DNA of 64,000 bases from Rhodococcus sp. HNM0569. GTDB taxonomy: Bacteria > Actinomycetota > Actinomycetes > Mycobacteriales > Mycobacteriaceae. The number at the start of each line of letters is the position of its first letter. Within the stretch, counting starts at the first letter, position 1. This document shows, one piece after another, positions 33,184 to 44,898 of this stretch. Position numbers and translations under genes: made by a program. The notes under the pieces are model-generated. The model saw only the letters and a program-made list of their open reading frames with translations. It ran no database searches and was not told where the DNA came from. Where the stretch lies: assembly GCF_012726205.1 (NCBI RefSeq), contig NZ_JAASAE010000001.1, forward strand, positions 1 through 64,000. Reading direction: 5' to 3'.

Positions 33184-33203
33184 CCCGGCCCTGAAGGACC
33201 GGG
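33184..33203. repeat. imperfect palindrome at the tnpB-side left end
   Basis: CCCGG and CCGGG at the ends of a 20-bp hairpin sequence 44 bases upstream of the tnpB GTG. It resembles the hairpin at the opposite end and is likely the recognition structure for a helper TnpA. Confidence 0.6.
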
Positions 33204-33224
33204 CTTGCGCGCTACGTCCCCTGG

Positions 33225-34852
<1,628 letters not shown>

Positions 34853-34856
<4 letters not shown>

Positions 34857-34945
34857 CGACTACTCCTCTGGGTTGGCAACGAGTGGGCCGGGACGGACCG
34901 GCCGGTGACGAGCGGGCGACCGCCGGCCGCCACACGCACGAACAC
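34853..34945 (-). CDS. possible leader peptide of the ABC-F gene
   Basis: A 30-codon frame from GTG (or the GTG two codons later) that starts just behind the TAGAAT -10 box and ends in TGA overlapping the TTG start of the ABC-F gene (TTGA). The AGAGGAG site of the ABC-F gene lies inside it. Third positions are mostly G or C. Leader peptides control several ABC-F resistance genes, so attenuation is conceivable; coding is unproven. Confidence 0.3.
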
Positions 34946-34948
34946 TCC

Positions 34949-34954
34949 ATTCTA
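34949..34954 (-). promoter_or_regulatory. -10 box upstream of the ABC-F gene
   Basis: TAGAAT on the minus strand, about 95 bases before the TTG start. No WhiB7-type AT-rich box next to a -35 could be recognised, although Rv1473 is in that regulon as I recall it. Confidence 0.4.
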
Positions 34955-35138
34955 CCGGTGGCTGTTTTCCGCCACGACCGGCATTTCGGTGAGGTCGGAC
35001 TCACATCGATGCGTGCTCGGGCTCATTCGGTTCGATATTCGGCTTTTCCTGCGGTTCCGTCCGCCCCGGACTCGACATGGTCGGAGCATCCGGGGGGATC
35101 CGACCGGAGCGTGTTTCTCGGCGTGGGATCCTCGGCAC

Positions 35139-36242
35139 ATGCGCTGCTTCGACGTGGTGGTCGTGGGCCTCGGCCCTGCGGGGCGTGCGTTGGCCGCGCG
35201 GTGCAGCGCACTCGGCGCGCGCGTCGCGGCGGTCGATCCCCTGCCCCACGCGGTGTGGCGGGCGACCTACGCCGCGTGGACGAACGAACTCCCCGACTGG
35301 CTCCCGCCCGATGCACGCGCGGCGACGGTCGTCCCGAGCGCCTTCGCCCGCACGCGCCACACGCTCGCGCGCAGCTACACCGTATTGGATACAGCACGAC
35401 TGCAATCATTGCTCGATATCGGCAACTGCCAGATCTACGCAGGTAGAGCCGTCAACGTGCAGCGGGACGGCGTGCTCCTCGAGGACGGTACGTCGGTGCG
35501 CGGCCGCCGCGTCGTCGACGCACGGGGCGCCCTCGCACTCCCCGGCACCGCCCGGCAGACCGCCTTCGGCCTCGTCCTCCCGACTGCGACCGCGAGCCCC
35601 GCGCTCGCCGGCGCCGACGCGTGGTTCATGGACTGGCGTGAAGACAACGGCGCCGGCCCGGACGAGCAGGCGAGTTTCCTGTACGCGATGCCGGTAGGCG
35701 GCGATGCCACGCTGCTCGAGGAGACGTGCCTCGTCGGACGTCCGCCGCTGCCGATCGCCACACTCGCGACGCGGTTGCGCGCGCGGCTTGCCGCGCGTGG
35801 CGTCGAACCGGACGGAACCGAGCCGACCGAACGCGTGTCCTTCGCCGTCGAATCCCGCGGTGCACGGGGATCGGGCGTTCTCCCTTTCGGCGCGCGGGGC
35901 CCGATGATGCATCCGGGCTCCGGATTCAGCCTCGCGGCCGCCCTCCGAGCCGCCGACGGTTACGCGCTCGCCCTCACGTCGGGCGGCACTCCCCCGTCGG
36001 TTCGCACAGAACGCGTGGTGCACGGACTGCGGCGCGCCGGACTCAGGACCCTCCTGGCGCTCGACGCGGACGCGAACCGAGACTTCTTCGAGGCGTTCTT
36101 CGAGCTCCCGGCCTCGCGCCAGGCCGCATACCTGTCGGGGCACGCGGACATTCGGGGAACCGTCGCCGCGATGGCAGGCGTCTTCCGCGCCGTGTCGCCG
36201 AGCCTGAGGTGGACGGTCGCGACTCGTGCCGCCGGCTGCTGA
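35139..36242 (+). CDS. crtL: lycopene cyclase, CrtL-b type flavoprotein
   Basis: FAD/NAD(P)-binding cyclase of 367 residues that closes beta-rings on lycopene in carotenoid synthesis. The dinucleotide fold VVVVGLGPAGRALAARC is at about residues 6-22. The CrtL hallmark FLYAMPVGGDATLLEETCLV lies near residue 180, and GARGPMMHPGSGFSL near 255 matches the cyclase motif of the family. The ATG at 35139 begins at the first strand of the Rossmann fold; open frame upstream is antisense to the ABC-F gene. No other carotenoid gene is in the window, so the rest of the pathway must be elsewhere. Plant-type cyclases of this kind are reported from Rhodococcus. Confidence 0.88.
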   Translation: MRCFDVVVVGLGPAGRALAARCSALGARVAAVDPLPHAVWRATYAAWTNELPDWLPPDARAATVVPSAFARTRHTLARSYTVLDTARLQSLLDIGNCQIYAGRAVNVQRDGVLLEDGTSVRGRRVVDARGALALPGTARQTAFGLVLPTATASPALAGADAWFMDWREDNGAGPDEQASFLYAMPVGGDATLLEETCLVGRPPLPIATLATRLRARLAARGVEPDGTEPTERVSFAVESRGARGSGVLPFGARGPMMHPGSGFSLAAALRAADGYALALTSGGTPPSVRTERVVHGLRRAGLRTLLALDADANRDFFEAFFELPASRQAAYLSGHADIRGTVAAMAGVFRAVSPSLRWTVATRAAGC

Positions 36243-36336
36243 ATCCTACGCCGCCCACTCCCCGGCCATGGCGTCGGTACCGCAGGAAACGGCCGGTCGT
36301 CCCACATGTTCGCGCCAGGGACAGCATGATGGAGGC

Positions 36337-37290
36337 ATGCGGTCGATATGGAAAGGTTCCATCGCGTTCGGGCTCGTCAACGTCCCGGTCAAGGTCTACT
36401 CCGCGACCGAGGACCACGACATCCGATTCCATCAGGTGCACGCCGCGGACGGCGGCCGGATCCGCTACAGCCGTGTGTGTTCGATCGACGGCGAGACCGT
36501 CCAGTACGCCGACATCGACAAGGCCTACGAGTCCGACGACGGCGTGCGGGTGATTCTCACCGACGAGGACTTCGCGAAGCTACCCGCAGCCGAGTCCCGA
36601 GAGATCCCGGTACTGCAGTTCGTGCCCACCGAGCAGATCGACCCGATCATGTTCGAGAAGAGCTACTACCTCGAACCCGACGGCAACTCCCCCAAGGCCT
36701 ACGTACTGCTCGCGACGACCCTCGAACGCACCGACCGCACGGCGCTCGTGCACTTCACACTGCGTCAGCGCACCCGCCTCGCCGCGATGCGGTCCCGCGA
36801 CGGCGTCCTCACCATCCAGACCCTCCTGTGGCCGGACGAGGTACGCGAGGCGGCATTCCCGTCGCTCGAGGGTGCGGCGAAGCCGCAGGACAAAGAGCTG
36901 AAGATGGCCGAGACCCTCGTCGACAGCATGGCCGACGACTTCCACCCCGACGAGTTCACCGACGAGTACCAGGTGCAACTACGGGCGCTGCTCGACGAGA
37001 TGATCGAGAACGGCGGCAAGAAGGTGATCGCGTCGGAGGACGCGGCCGAGCCCGAGCAGGACGCCGAGGTGGTCGACCTCGTGGCGGCACTGCAACGGAG
37101 CGTCGAGGCCGCAGGCAAGTCCGGGTCGGAGGGCAAGACCGGCGACAAGACGCGTACCCGGAAGGCCCCCGCGAAGAAGGCGAGCCCAGGCAAGTCGAGC
37201 CCGGGCAAGTCGAGTGCAGAGAAGTCGAGCGGCAGGTCCGGCTCCTCCGGAGGCCGGGGCAAGAAGACACCGGCCCGCAAACGCGCGTGA
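36337..37290 (+). CDS. ku: bacterial Ku, DNA end-binding protein of NHEJ
   Basis: Homodimeric Ku that threads onto double-strand ends and recruits LigD. The 317 residues open with MRSIWKGSIAFGLVNVPVKV, the family start, and contain the Ku core to about residue 255 with YVLLATTLERTDRTALVHF near 125. The C-terminal tail (about 258-317) is a Lys/Ser/Pro/Gly repeat region (KASPGKSSPGKSSAEKSS), which in mycobacterial Ku binds DNA and LigD. The ATG lies within GGAGGCATG. No ligD is in the window. Ends nine bases from the convergent DUF4334 gene. Confidence 0.95.
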   Translation: MRSIWKGSIAFGLVNVPVKVYSATEDHDIRFHQVHAADGGRIRYSRVCSIDGETVQYADIDKAYESDDGVRVILTDEDFAKLPAAESREIPVLQFVPTEQIDPIMFEKSYYLEPDGNSPKAYVLLATTLERTDRTALVHFTLRQRTRLAAMRSRDGVLTIQTLLWPDEVREAAFPSLEGAAKPQDKELKMAETLVDSMADDFHPDEFTDEYQVQLRALLDEMIENGGKKVIASEDAAEPEQDAEVVDLVAALQRSVEAAGKSGSEGKTGDKTRTRKAPAKKASPGKSSPGKSSAEKSSGRSGSSGGRGKKTPARKRA

Positions 37291-37299
37291 CCCGCGCGG

Positions 37300-37767
37300 T
37301 CAGGAACGAACGCGTTCGAGCCAGAAGTAGAAGTGCTCGCCGTCGTCGAGCGCGATGCCCTTGCCGTTCATGATGCCCATCACCGTGTCGTCGTCGACGC
37401 GCTTGAAGTGGTCGAAGACGGGCATGCCGTCGTAGACCATGGTCGCGGTCGTCTCCCCGCGGAACTCGACGTTCCACAGCGTGGCGCGGCCTTTGCCCGC
37501 TTCCAGATTCGATACCAACTGGCCGTCCTCGCCGACGCACACGAGAGGGTCGACGTCACGCGGGCCGTCGAACCGCTTGCCGTACCAGCGCAGGGTGTCG
37601 AGCAGCGCGCCCGCGCGATGGCCGGTGTCGAATGCGCCGCCCTTCCACAGGCCGGTGAGCTGCTCGAGGTGTGCCGGCTTCAGACCGGCCCACACCGCGT
37701 CGAGTTCGCGCGGATCGACATGACCCGTGGCGCGGGTGAGGGAGTGGAAGTCGAGCGTCGCGGTCAT
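37300..37767 (-). CDS. DUF4334 / GXWXG-domain protein
   Basis: Small 155-residue protein with the GXWXG motif as GLWKGGAF near residue 40 and the DUF4334 region to the end (VYDGMPVFDHFKRVDDDTVM near 112). Lipocalin-like beta-barrel proteins of this kind may bind a small hydrophobic ligand (weak inference). Its ATG overlaps the stop of the alcohol dehydrogenase gene (ATGA), so the two are made together and probably share a substrate pathway. Confidence 0.8.
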   Translation of the reverse strand: MTATLDFHSLTRATGHVDPRELDAVWAGLKPAHLEQLTGLWKGGAFDTGHRAGALLDTLRWYGKRFDGPRDVDPLVCVGEDGQLVSNLEAGKGRATLWNVEFRGETTATMVYDGMPVFDHFKRVDDDTVMGIMNGKGIALDDGEHFYFWLERVRS

Positions 37768-38879
37768 GAGTGCTCCTTCGGGGTCTGGTCGAACGTGAGA
37801 ACCGGTTTGACGACGCGGCCCGTGGCGGCGGCGTCGAAGGCATCCGCGTGAGCGTCGACGGGAAAGGTCGTGATCATCTTGTCGAACGGGAACCGGCCGG
37901 CGCGCCATTGTTCGACGAGCTCGGGGACGAGATCGTGCGGCCGTGCGTCGCCCTCGATCACTCCGGTGACGGTGCGTCCGCCCAGCAGGAGGGTCTGGTC
38001 GAGCGTGACGGGATTGCGCGGGCCACGCAGGCCGACCGTCGCGACGGTGCCGGGCGCCCGCAGACCCCGCACCGCGGCGTCGAGTACCTCGGCGGTGCTC
38101 ACGGTGTCGACGACGTGGTCGACACCGCCGACAGCGCGCAGCGCGCCCTTGATCGGCGTGACGGCCGGGTCGATCGCCTCGGTGGCGCCGAGTTCGACGG
38201 CCAGGGCCCGGCGGTCGGCGCGGGTGTCGACCGCGACGATGTGCGCGCAGCCCGCCGTCGCGAACGCCATGACGGCCGCGAGCCCGACCGCGCCGCAGCC
38301 GACGACCGCAGCGTGCGAGCCGGATTCGGGGCGCAGCACATTGACGACGGTGCCCGCACCGGTGAGCAGGCCACACCCGAGCGGGCCGACGAGTTCGATC
38401 GGCACGTCGTGGGGAACCCGCACGGCGTTGCGCTCGGTCGCCACTGCGTAGGACGCGAACGACGACTGGCCGAACCAGCCGCCGTGTACGGCTCCCTGCG
38501 CGTCCCGCAGGGCCGTCGAGCCGTCGGCGCGGGTGCCGGAGCGGTTGAGCGCGTGGAAAACCTCGCAGTACGCAGGGCGGCCCGAGCGACACGTGCGGCA
38601 CTCGCCGCACGCGTCGAAGGTGAGCACGACGGGGTCGCGCGGAGTGAGGGTCGTGACCGCGCTGCCGACCTCGACGACGACGCCGGACCCCTCGTGGCCG
38701 AGCACCGCGGGGAACGGGAACGGGACGGCGCCCGCGAGTGCGGTGAGGTCGGTGTGGCAGATGCCGACGCCCGCGATACGCACCAGCACCTCGTCGGCGC
38801 GTAACGGCCCGATCTGCAGGGCGGACAGCCGCGACGGTCCGTTGGGCCGTTCGGCCACCAGCCCCTGAACCTCGAGCAC
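37764..38879 (-). CDS. zinc-dependent alcohol dehydrogenase (class III-like MDR)
   Basis: Medium-chain dehydrogenase of 371 residues using NAD(P). Catalytic zinc ligands: Cys in GICHTD near residue 40, His in GHEGSG near 61, and Cys of GPLGCGLLTGAG near 170. The structural zinc site is CGECRTCRSGRPAYC (about 91-105). The cofactor loop GCGAVGLAAVMA starts near 195. The pattern is that of aryl/benzyl-alcohol or formaldehyde-type enzymes; the substrate is unknown. The GTG start follows GAGGAGGAG. Coupled to DUF4334 and divergent from an MFS exporter, with a palindrome between, suggesting a small inducible catabolic or detoxification unit. Confidence 0.88.
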   Translation of the reverse strand: MLEVQGLVAERPNGPSRLSALQIGPLRADEVLVRIAGVGICHTDLTALAGAVPFPFPAVLGHEGSGVVVEVGSAVTTLTPRDPVVLTFDACGECRTCRSGRPAYCEVFHALNRSGTRADGSTALRDAQGAVHGGWFGQSSFASYAVATERNAVRVPHDVPIELVGPLGCGLLTGAGTVVNVLRPESGSHAAVVGCGAVGLAAVMAFATAGCAHIVAVDTRADRRALAVELGATEAIDPAVTPIKGALRAVGGVDHVVDTVSTAEVLDAAVRGLRAPGTVATVGLRGPRNPVTLDQTLLLGGRTVTGVIEGDARPHDLVPELVEQWRAGRFPFDKMITTFPVDAHADAFDAAATGRVVKPVLTFDQTPKEHS

Positions 38880-38960
38880 CTACTCCTCCTCAGCGGTCCG
38901 TGCGAATCGTCTGCGGATGCGCGCGAAGCGAATCCGCACGATGCGCCGAGCGAATCTCCG

Positions 38961-38983
38961 TTAACTTATGTGCCGCATGTTAA
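38961..38983. promoter_or_regulatory. palindrome between the ADH and MFS genes
   Basis: TTAAC and GTTAA at the ends of a 23-bp dyad with a partial inner match, AT-rich within GC-rich surroundings. It lies 82 bases from the ADH start and 107 from the MFS start. Likely operator for a regulator not encoded here. Confidence 0.5.
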
Positions 38984-39089
38984 TGCATGTGTCGCGCAGC
39001 ACAAAACCGCGCCGCACACGACTCGCACACGTCCCGCTCAGCGAGACGGCGCGGCGGAGCGCGAAAAGTGCGCCGGTACTGCTCGGGGA

Positions 39090-40562
39090 ATGTCGAATGC
39101 CCACGACCGCCAGGCGCTCCGTCCGAGTCCTCCCGACTCGGCCGCGTCGTCCACCCCGTTGCCCGCCCGGTACCGGCGCACTCGACCCGCGTGGGTCGTC
39201 GTGACGGTGCTCGTATTCGTCGAGATCATCAGCGCGTTCGAGACGTCGATGATGTACGCCGCGATGCCCACCCTGATCGTCGAGTTCGACACCGACGCCG
39301 CGACCGCAGGCTGGGCGGTGACGTCCTTCCTGCTCGTCGCGGCGGCCTCGGCCGCGGTGTGCGGCCGGCTCGGCGACATGTACGGGCGCGAACGGGTCCT
39401 GGTCGTCGTGCTCGCCGCGGCAGCGATCGGGTCGCTGGTGAGCGCGCTCGGCGACAGCCTCGGCGCGATCATCGCGGGGCGCACGATCCAAGGCGCCGCG
39501 GGCGCGATCCTGCCGCTGTGCATCGGGCTCGCACGCGAACACCTACCGGCGTCCCGGGTGCCGGTCGCGGTGTCGCTCGTGTCGGGCTCCGCGGTCGCGG
39601 CAGGAGCCGCGTCGCTGCTCGTCGCAGGCGCGCTGATCGACCACGCGAGCTGGCACATGATCTTCGTCGTCACCGCGATCTATGCATTCGGTGCGCTCGC
39701 CCTCGTCGTGTTCGTCCTGCCCTGGCGGCCCCGGCCCGACGGCCCGGGCGGCCACACCCGGGAACGTATCGACCATCTCGGTGCCGTGACCCTCGCCGCC
39801 GCGGTCGCTGCAATACTTCTCGGCGTCAACAAAGCGCAGTCGTGGGGCTGGACCGACGCACGCGTGGCCGCGCTCGTGGTGGGCGGACTCGCCGCGCTCG
39901 GTCTGCTCGTGGTGCGCGAGCTGCGCATCCCGAACCCGATCGTCAACCTGCGGCTGTTCGCGCAACGCAAGTTCGCGATCACGATGATCGCGACGGTCGC
40001 GATCTCGGCGGGCCCGCTCGGCATCGTCACGATGATCATCCCGCTCGTACTGCAGACGTCGGATCCCGACGGTTTCGGCCTCGGCCTGTCCCCCACCCAC
40101 GCGGGCTGGATCTCGTTTCTCGGTGCCCTCGTCGGCTTCGCGTGCACACCGCTCAGCGGTCGGATCTCGGGAGCAACCGGTGCGCGCACGGCGATGCTGC
40201 TCGGCAGTGCCCTGTTCGCGGTCAGCACAGTGATGCTGCTCGTCGGCCACGACTCGCTCGCCGTCATGTCCGCGATGATCGTGGTGGGGTCGATCGCCAC
40301 CGCGTTCGCCTACACCGCGTTGCCCAATCTCGTCGTCGAGGCCGTGCCGCAGGAGAACACGAGCGAGGCGACCGGAACGAACACGGTGGTACGGACCGTC
40401 GGCCAGGGTGTCGGCACGTCGGTCGCGACGATGATGCTCGCGCACGCCGCGACGAGCGGCGCGGGCACGACCTCGGGACTCGTGGCCGTCGGAGTGCTCG
40501 TGCTGGCGCTCACCGTCGTCACGATCGCCCTCGTGATCGCGATCCCGCGCCGCACCACCTAG
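39090..40562 (+). CDS. MFS transporter, DHA2 (14-helix) drug exporter type
   Basis: Membrane exporter of 490 residues with about 14 hydrophobic segments. Motif A appears as GRLGDMYGRERVLVV near residue 88 and the antiporter-type motif C region as GSAVAAGAASLLVAGALID near 165. An N-terminal cytoplasmic tail of about 30 residues precedes helix 1. ETSMMYAAMPTLIVEF near 50 is the usual D1-like motif of drug:H+ antiporters. The ATG at 39090 follows GGGGA. Divergent from alcohol dehydrogenase across a palindrome. Substrate unknown. Confidence 0.88.
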   Translation: MSNAHDRQALRPSPPDSAASSTPLPARYRRTRPAWVVVTVLVFVEIISAFETSMMYAAMPTLIVEFDTDAATAGWAVTSFLLVAAASAAVCGRLGDMYGRERVLVVVLAAAAIGSLVSALGDSLGAIIAGRTIQGAAGAILPLCIGLAREHLPASRVPVAVSLVSGSAVAAGAASLLVAGALIDHASWHMIFVVTAIYAFGALALVVFVLPWRPRPDGPGGHTRERIDHLGAVTLAAAVAAILLGVNKAQSWGWTDARVAALVVGGLAALGLLVVRELRIPNPIVNLRLFAQRKFAITMIATVAISAGPLGIVTMIIPLVLQTSDPDGFGLGLSPTHAGWISFLGALVGFACTPLSGRISGATGARTAMLLGSALFAVSTVMLLVGHDSLAVMSAMIVVGSIATAFAYTALPNLVVEAVPQENTSEATGTNTVVRTVGQGVGTSVATMMLAHAATSGAGTTSGLVAVGVLVLALTVVTIALVIAIPRRTT

Positions 40563-40586
40563 CTCGACACCGCCTGCCGAACACAG

Positions 40587-40622
40587 GTGTGGCCCCGGAT
40601 CCGGGCGGATCCGGGGCCACAC
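40587..40622. terminator. bidirectional terminator between the MFS gene and sufT
   Basis: A perfect 16-bp stem (GTGTGGCCCCGGATCC with its complement) around a GGGC loop, between convergent genes. It lacks a T tract but is very stable and should end both transcripts. Confidence 0.7.
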
Positions 40623-40636
40623 GGCGGCGGGTGCCG

Positions 40637-41041
40637 CTACACGGTGAAGCCGAGGGCGCGCAGCTGCTCGCGGCCGTCCTCGGTGATCTTGTCAGGGCCC
40701 CACGGGGGCATCCACACCCAGTTGATACGCAGCTCGTCGGTGAGCCCACTGCGCACGAGGGCGTTGCGGGACTGGTCCTCGATCACATCGGTGAGCGGGC
40801 ACGCCGCCGACGTGAGAGTCATGTCGACCGTCACGATGTCGTCGTCCTCGGTGATCTTGTAGACGAGGCCGAGGTCGACGACGTTGATGCCGAGTTCCGG
40901 GTCGACGACGTCGCGCATCGCCTCTTCCAGGTCGTCGAGTCGCTGCCCGTCCGGCACGGTGCCCGCGGTGAGGTACGCGTTCTCGGTCTGCTCGGGTGCG
41001 CCCTGCTCGGGCGTCTCGGTCTGGGATGTGGTCTCACTCAT
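40637..41041 (-). CDS. sufT: SufT (MIP18/DUF59) Fe-S assembly factor
   Basis: A 134-residue DUF59 protein that helps cluster maturation or transfer. After a Gln/Glu-rich N-terminus of about 30 residues comes MRDVVDPELGINVVDLGLVY near residue 42, the family core, with the conserved Cys in LTSAACPLTDVIE near 78. Last gene of the SUF operon; its ATG overlaps the sufU stop as ATGA. Matches Rv1466. Confidence 0.93.
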   Translation of the reverse strand: MSETTSQTETPEQGAPEQTENAYLTAGTVPDGQRLDDLEEAMRDVVDPELGINVVDLGLVYKITEDDDIVTVDMTLTSAACPLTDVIEDQSRNALVRSGLTDELRINWVWMPPWGPDKITEDGREQLRALGFTV

Positions 41042-41547
41042 GCCTGTCCTCCGGTCCGGGAAGGTTCGTTGTGGTCGGCGGTGCCCTCGGTGGCAGGCGA
41101 ATCCGCGGTGTCGGACACGGCCTGCGCGACGGCGTCCTTGAATGCGAGCCAGCCGAGCAGCGCGCATTTGACGCGTGCCGGGTACTTCGCGACGCCCGCG
41201 AACGCGATGCCGTCGCCCAGGACGTCCTCGTCGCCCTCGACGGTGCCGCGGCTCGACACCATCTCGTTGAACGCGGCGACGGTGGCGAGCGCGTCGCCGA
41301 CGTTCTGCCCGATGACCTGGTCGGTGAGCACGGACGTCGACGCCTGGCTGATCGAGCAGCCCTGCCCGTCGTAGGACACGTCGGTGACCGTGCCGTCGGG
41401 CGCGATGTGCACGCGCAGCGTGACCTCGTCCCCGCAGGTCGGGTTCACGTGGTGCACCTCCGCACCGTACGGGTCACGCAGCCCGCGGGCATGCGGGTGC
41501 TTGTAGTGGTCCAGGATCACTTCCTGGTACATCTGTTCCATTCGCAC
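41038..41547 (-). CDS. sufU: SufU, zinc-dependent sulfur acceptor for SufS
   Basis: A 169-residue IscU-fold protein. In Gram-positive SUF systems SufU takes persulfide from SufS via a zinc-bound Cys. Conserved Cys are in VNPTCGDEV (near residue 38), GQGCSISQAS (near 62) and ARVKCALLGW (near 126), with the SufU-specific insert between the second and third. The GTG at 41547 is used; an ATG two codons later is an alternative. Starts eight bases after sufS. The acidic tail beyond residue 140 looks unstructured. Confidence 0.93.
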   Translation of the reverse strand: MRMEQMYQEVILDHYKHPHARGLRDPYGAEVHHVNPTCGDEVTLRVHIAPDGTVTDVSYDGQGCSISQASTSVLTDQVIGQNVGDALATVAAFNEMVSSRGTVEGDEDVLGDGIAFAGVAKYPARVKCALLGWLAFKDAVAQAVSDTADSPATEGTADHNEPSRTGGQA

Positions 41548-41554
41548 GTGGGTG

Positions 41555-43635
<2,081 letters not shown>

Positions 43636-43680
43636 GAGGATTTCCTTCTGGGCTGTGGAGAGTGGGGGCCGGGCGTGCGG

Positions 43681-44898
43681 TCAGGCGCCGACCGCGGCGA
43701 GTTCCGCTTCGACGGCCGCTTCGAGCCGTTCGCGCACGTCGGGCACGCCGATCTTCTGGATGATCTCGTGGAAGAAGCCGCGCACGACGAGACGCCGTGC
43801 CTGGTCCTCGGGGATGCCGCGGGCGCGGAGGTAGAACAGCTGCTCGTCGTCGAAGCGGCCGGTCGCGCTCGCGTGCCCCGCGCCGACGATCTCGCCGGTC
43901 TCGATCTCGAGATTCGGCACCGAGTCGGCGCGCGCGCCGTCGGTGAGCACGAGATTCCGGTTGAGCTCGAAGGTGTCGGTGCCCTCGGCCTCGGCGCGGA
44001 TCAGCACGTCGCCGATCCACACCGTATGGGCGTCCGGCTTGTCCGACGCCGGGTCGCCTTGCAGCGCCCCCTTGTAGACGACATTCGACTTGCAGTGCGG
44101 TTGCGAGTGGTCGACGAGCAGACGCTGCTCGAGATGCTGGCCGTCGTCGGCGAAGTAGAGGCCGAGCAGTTCGGCGTCGCCGCCGGGGCCGTCGTACTTG
44201 ACGGTGCCCGTGAGCCGCACGAGGTCGCCGCCGAGGCTCACCGCGGTGTGCCGCAGCACGGCGTCGCGGCCCACACGCACGTGATGCTGTGCGACGTGCA
44301 CGGTGTCGTCGGCCCAGTCCTGCACCGCGACGACCGTCAGGTGCGACGAGTCGCCGAGCACGAACTCGACGTTCTCCGCGTAGGTGCCGCTACCGACCTG
44401 GTCGAGTACGACGACGGCCTTGGCGAACGCCCCGAGCCGAACCTGGATGTGCCCGTAGGCGGTCTGCCCCTCGCCCGGCCCGGTGACCCGCACCAGGATG
44501 CGCTCGTCGCCGGCGAACTCGGCGGGCACCGTGACGACGGTGGCGGTGTCGAAGCTCGAGTACGCCTGCGCGGCGATGCGGTCGGACGGGACACCACCGG
44601 TGCCGAGCCGCGCGTCGTCGCGTCCCACCGTCTCGACCGTGACGCCGTCCGGCGCCTCGGCCACGATCGTGGCGGCCCCCGTGGCCGGGGCCGTACCGTT
44701 GTGCAGGCCGCGGAGGCGGCGCAGCGGCGTGAACCGCCACTCCTCGTCGCGGCCGCCGGGGATCTCGAACGCGTCGACGTCGAACGACGTGAAGACCTCG
44801 CCCTTGTTCGACGCCGGCACGACGTTCTCGCCGGAGACGGCGCCCTTCACTCCCACGGACGTGCTTCGAGTCATTTCTTGCGTCGCTTCGCCGGCCAC
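43681..44898 (-). CDS. sufD: SufD subunit of the Fe-S scaffold
   Basis: A 405-residue beta-helix protein forming SufBC2D. Conserved blocks GRDEEWRFTPLRRLRGLHNG near residue 48, LLGLYFADDGQHLEQRLLVDH near 240, KSNVVYKGALQG near 270 and NLEIETGEIVGAGHASATGR near 325 match SufD. The His in VDHSQPHCKSN and in VGAGHASATG are the usual functional positions. I start at the GTG immediately after the sufB stop (TAA-GTG); an ATG eight codons in is possible. Confidence 0.95.
   Translation of the reverse strand: MAGEATQEMTRSTSVGVKGAVSGENVVPASNKGEVFTSFDVDAFEIPGGRDEEWRFTPLRRLRGLHNGTAPATGAATIVAEAPDGVTVETVGRDDARLGTGGVPSDRIAAQAYSSFDTATVVTVPAEFAGDERILVRVTGPGEGQTAYGHIQVRLGAFAKAVVVLDQVGSGTYAENVEFVLGDSSHLTVVAVQDWADDTVHVAQHHVRVGRDAVLRHTAVSLGGDLVRLTGTVKYDGPGGDAELLGLYFADDGQHLEQRLLVDHSQPHCKSNVVYKGALQGDPASDKPDAHTVWIGDVLIRAEAEGTDTFELNRNLVLTDGARADSVPNLEIETGEIVGAGHASATGRFDDEQLFYLRARGIPEDQARRLVVRGFFHEIIQKIGVPDVRERLEAAVEAELAAVGA

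Larger units (their letters stand above)
31901..33203 (-). mobile_element. IS200/IS605-type element with tnpB only
   Basis: A single tnpB gene bounded by related imperfect palindromes: 33184-33203 (CCCGG...CCGGG) on its 5' side and 31913-31930 (CCGG...CCGG) on its 3' side, as in the subterminal hairpins of IS605-group ends. No tnpA transposase is present, so it can move only with help. It sits between the phosphatase and ABC-F genes, interrupting neither. Exact borders are uncertain; the right end is taken at GTTGAC (31901), the left end just outside the palindrome. Confidence 0.75.

Noticed and set aside
34955-35000. WhiB7 box in front of the ABC-F gene
   Set aside because: No AT-rich block next to a TTG-type -35 at the proper distance from TAGAAT.
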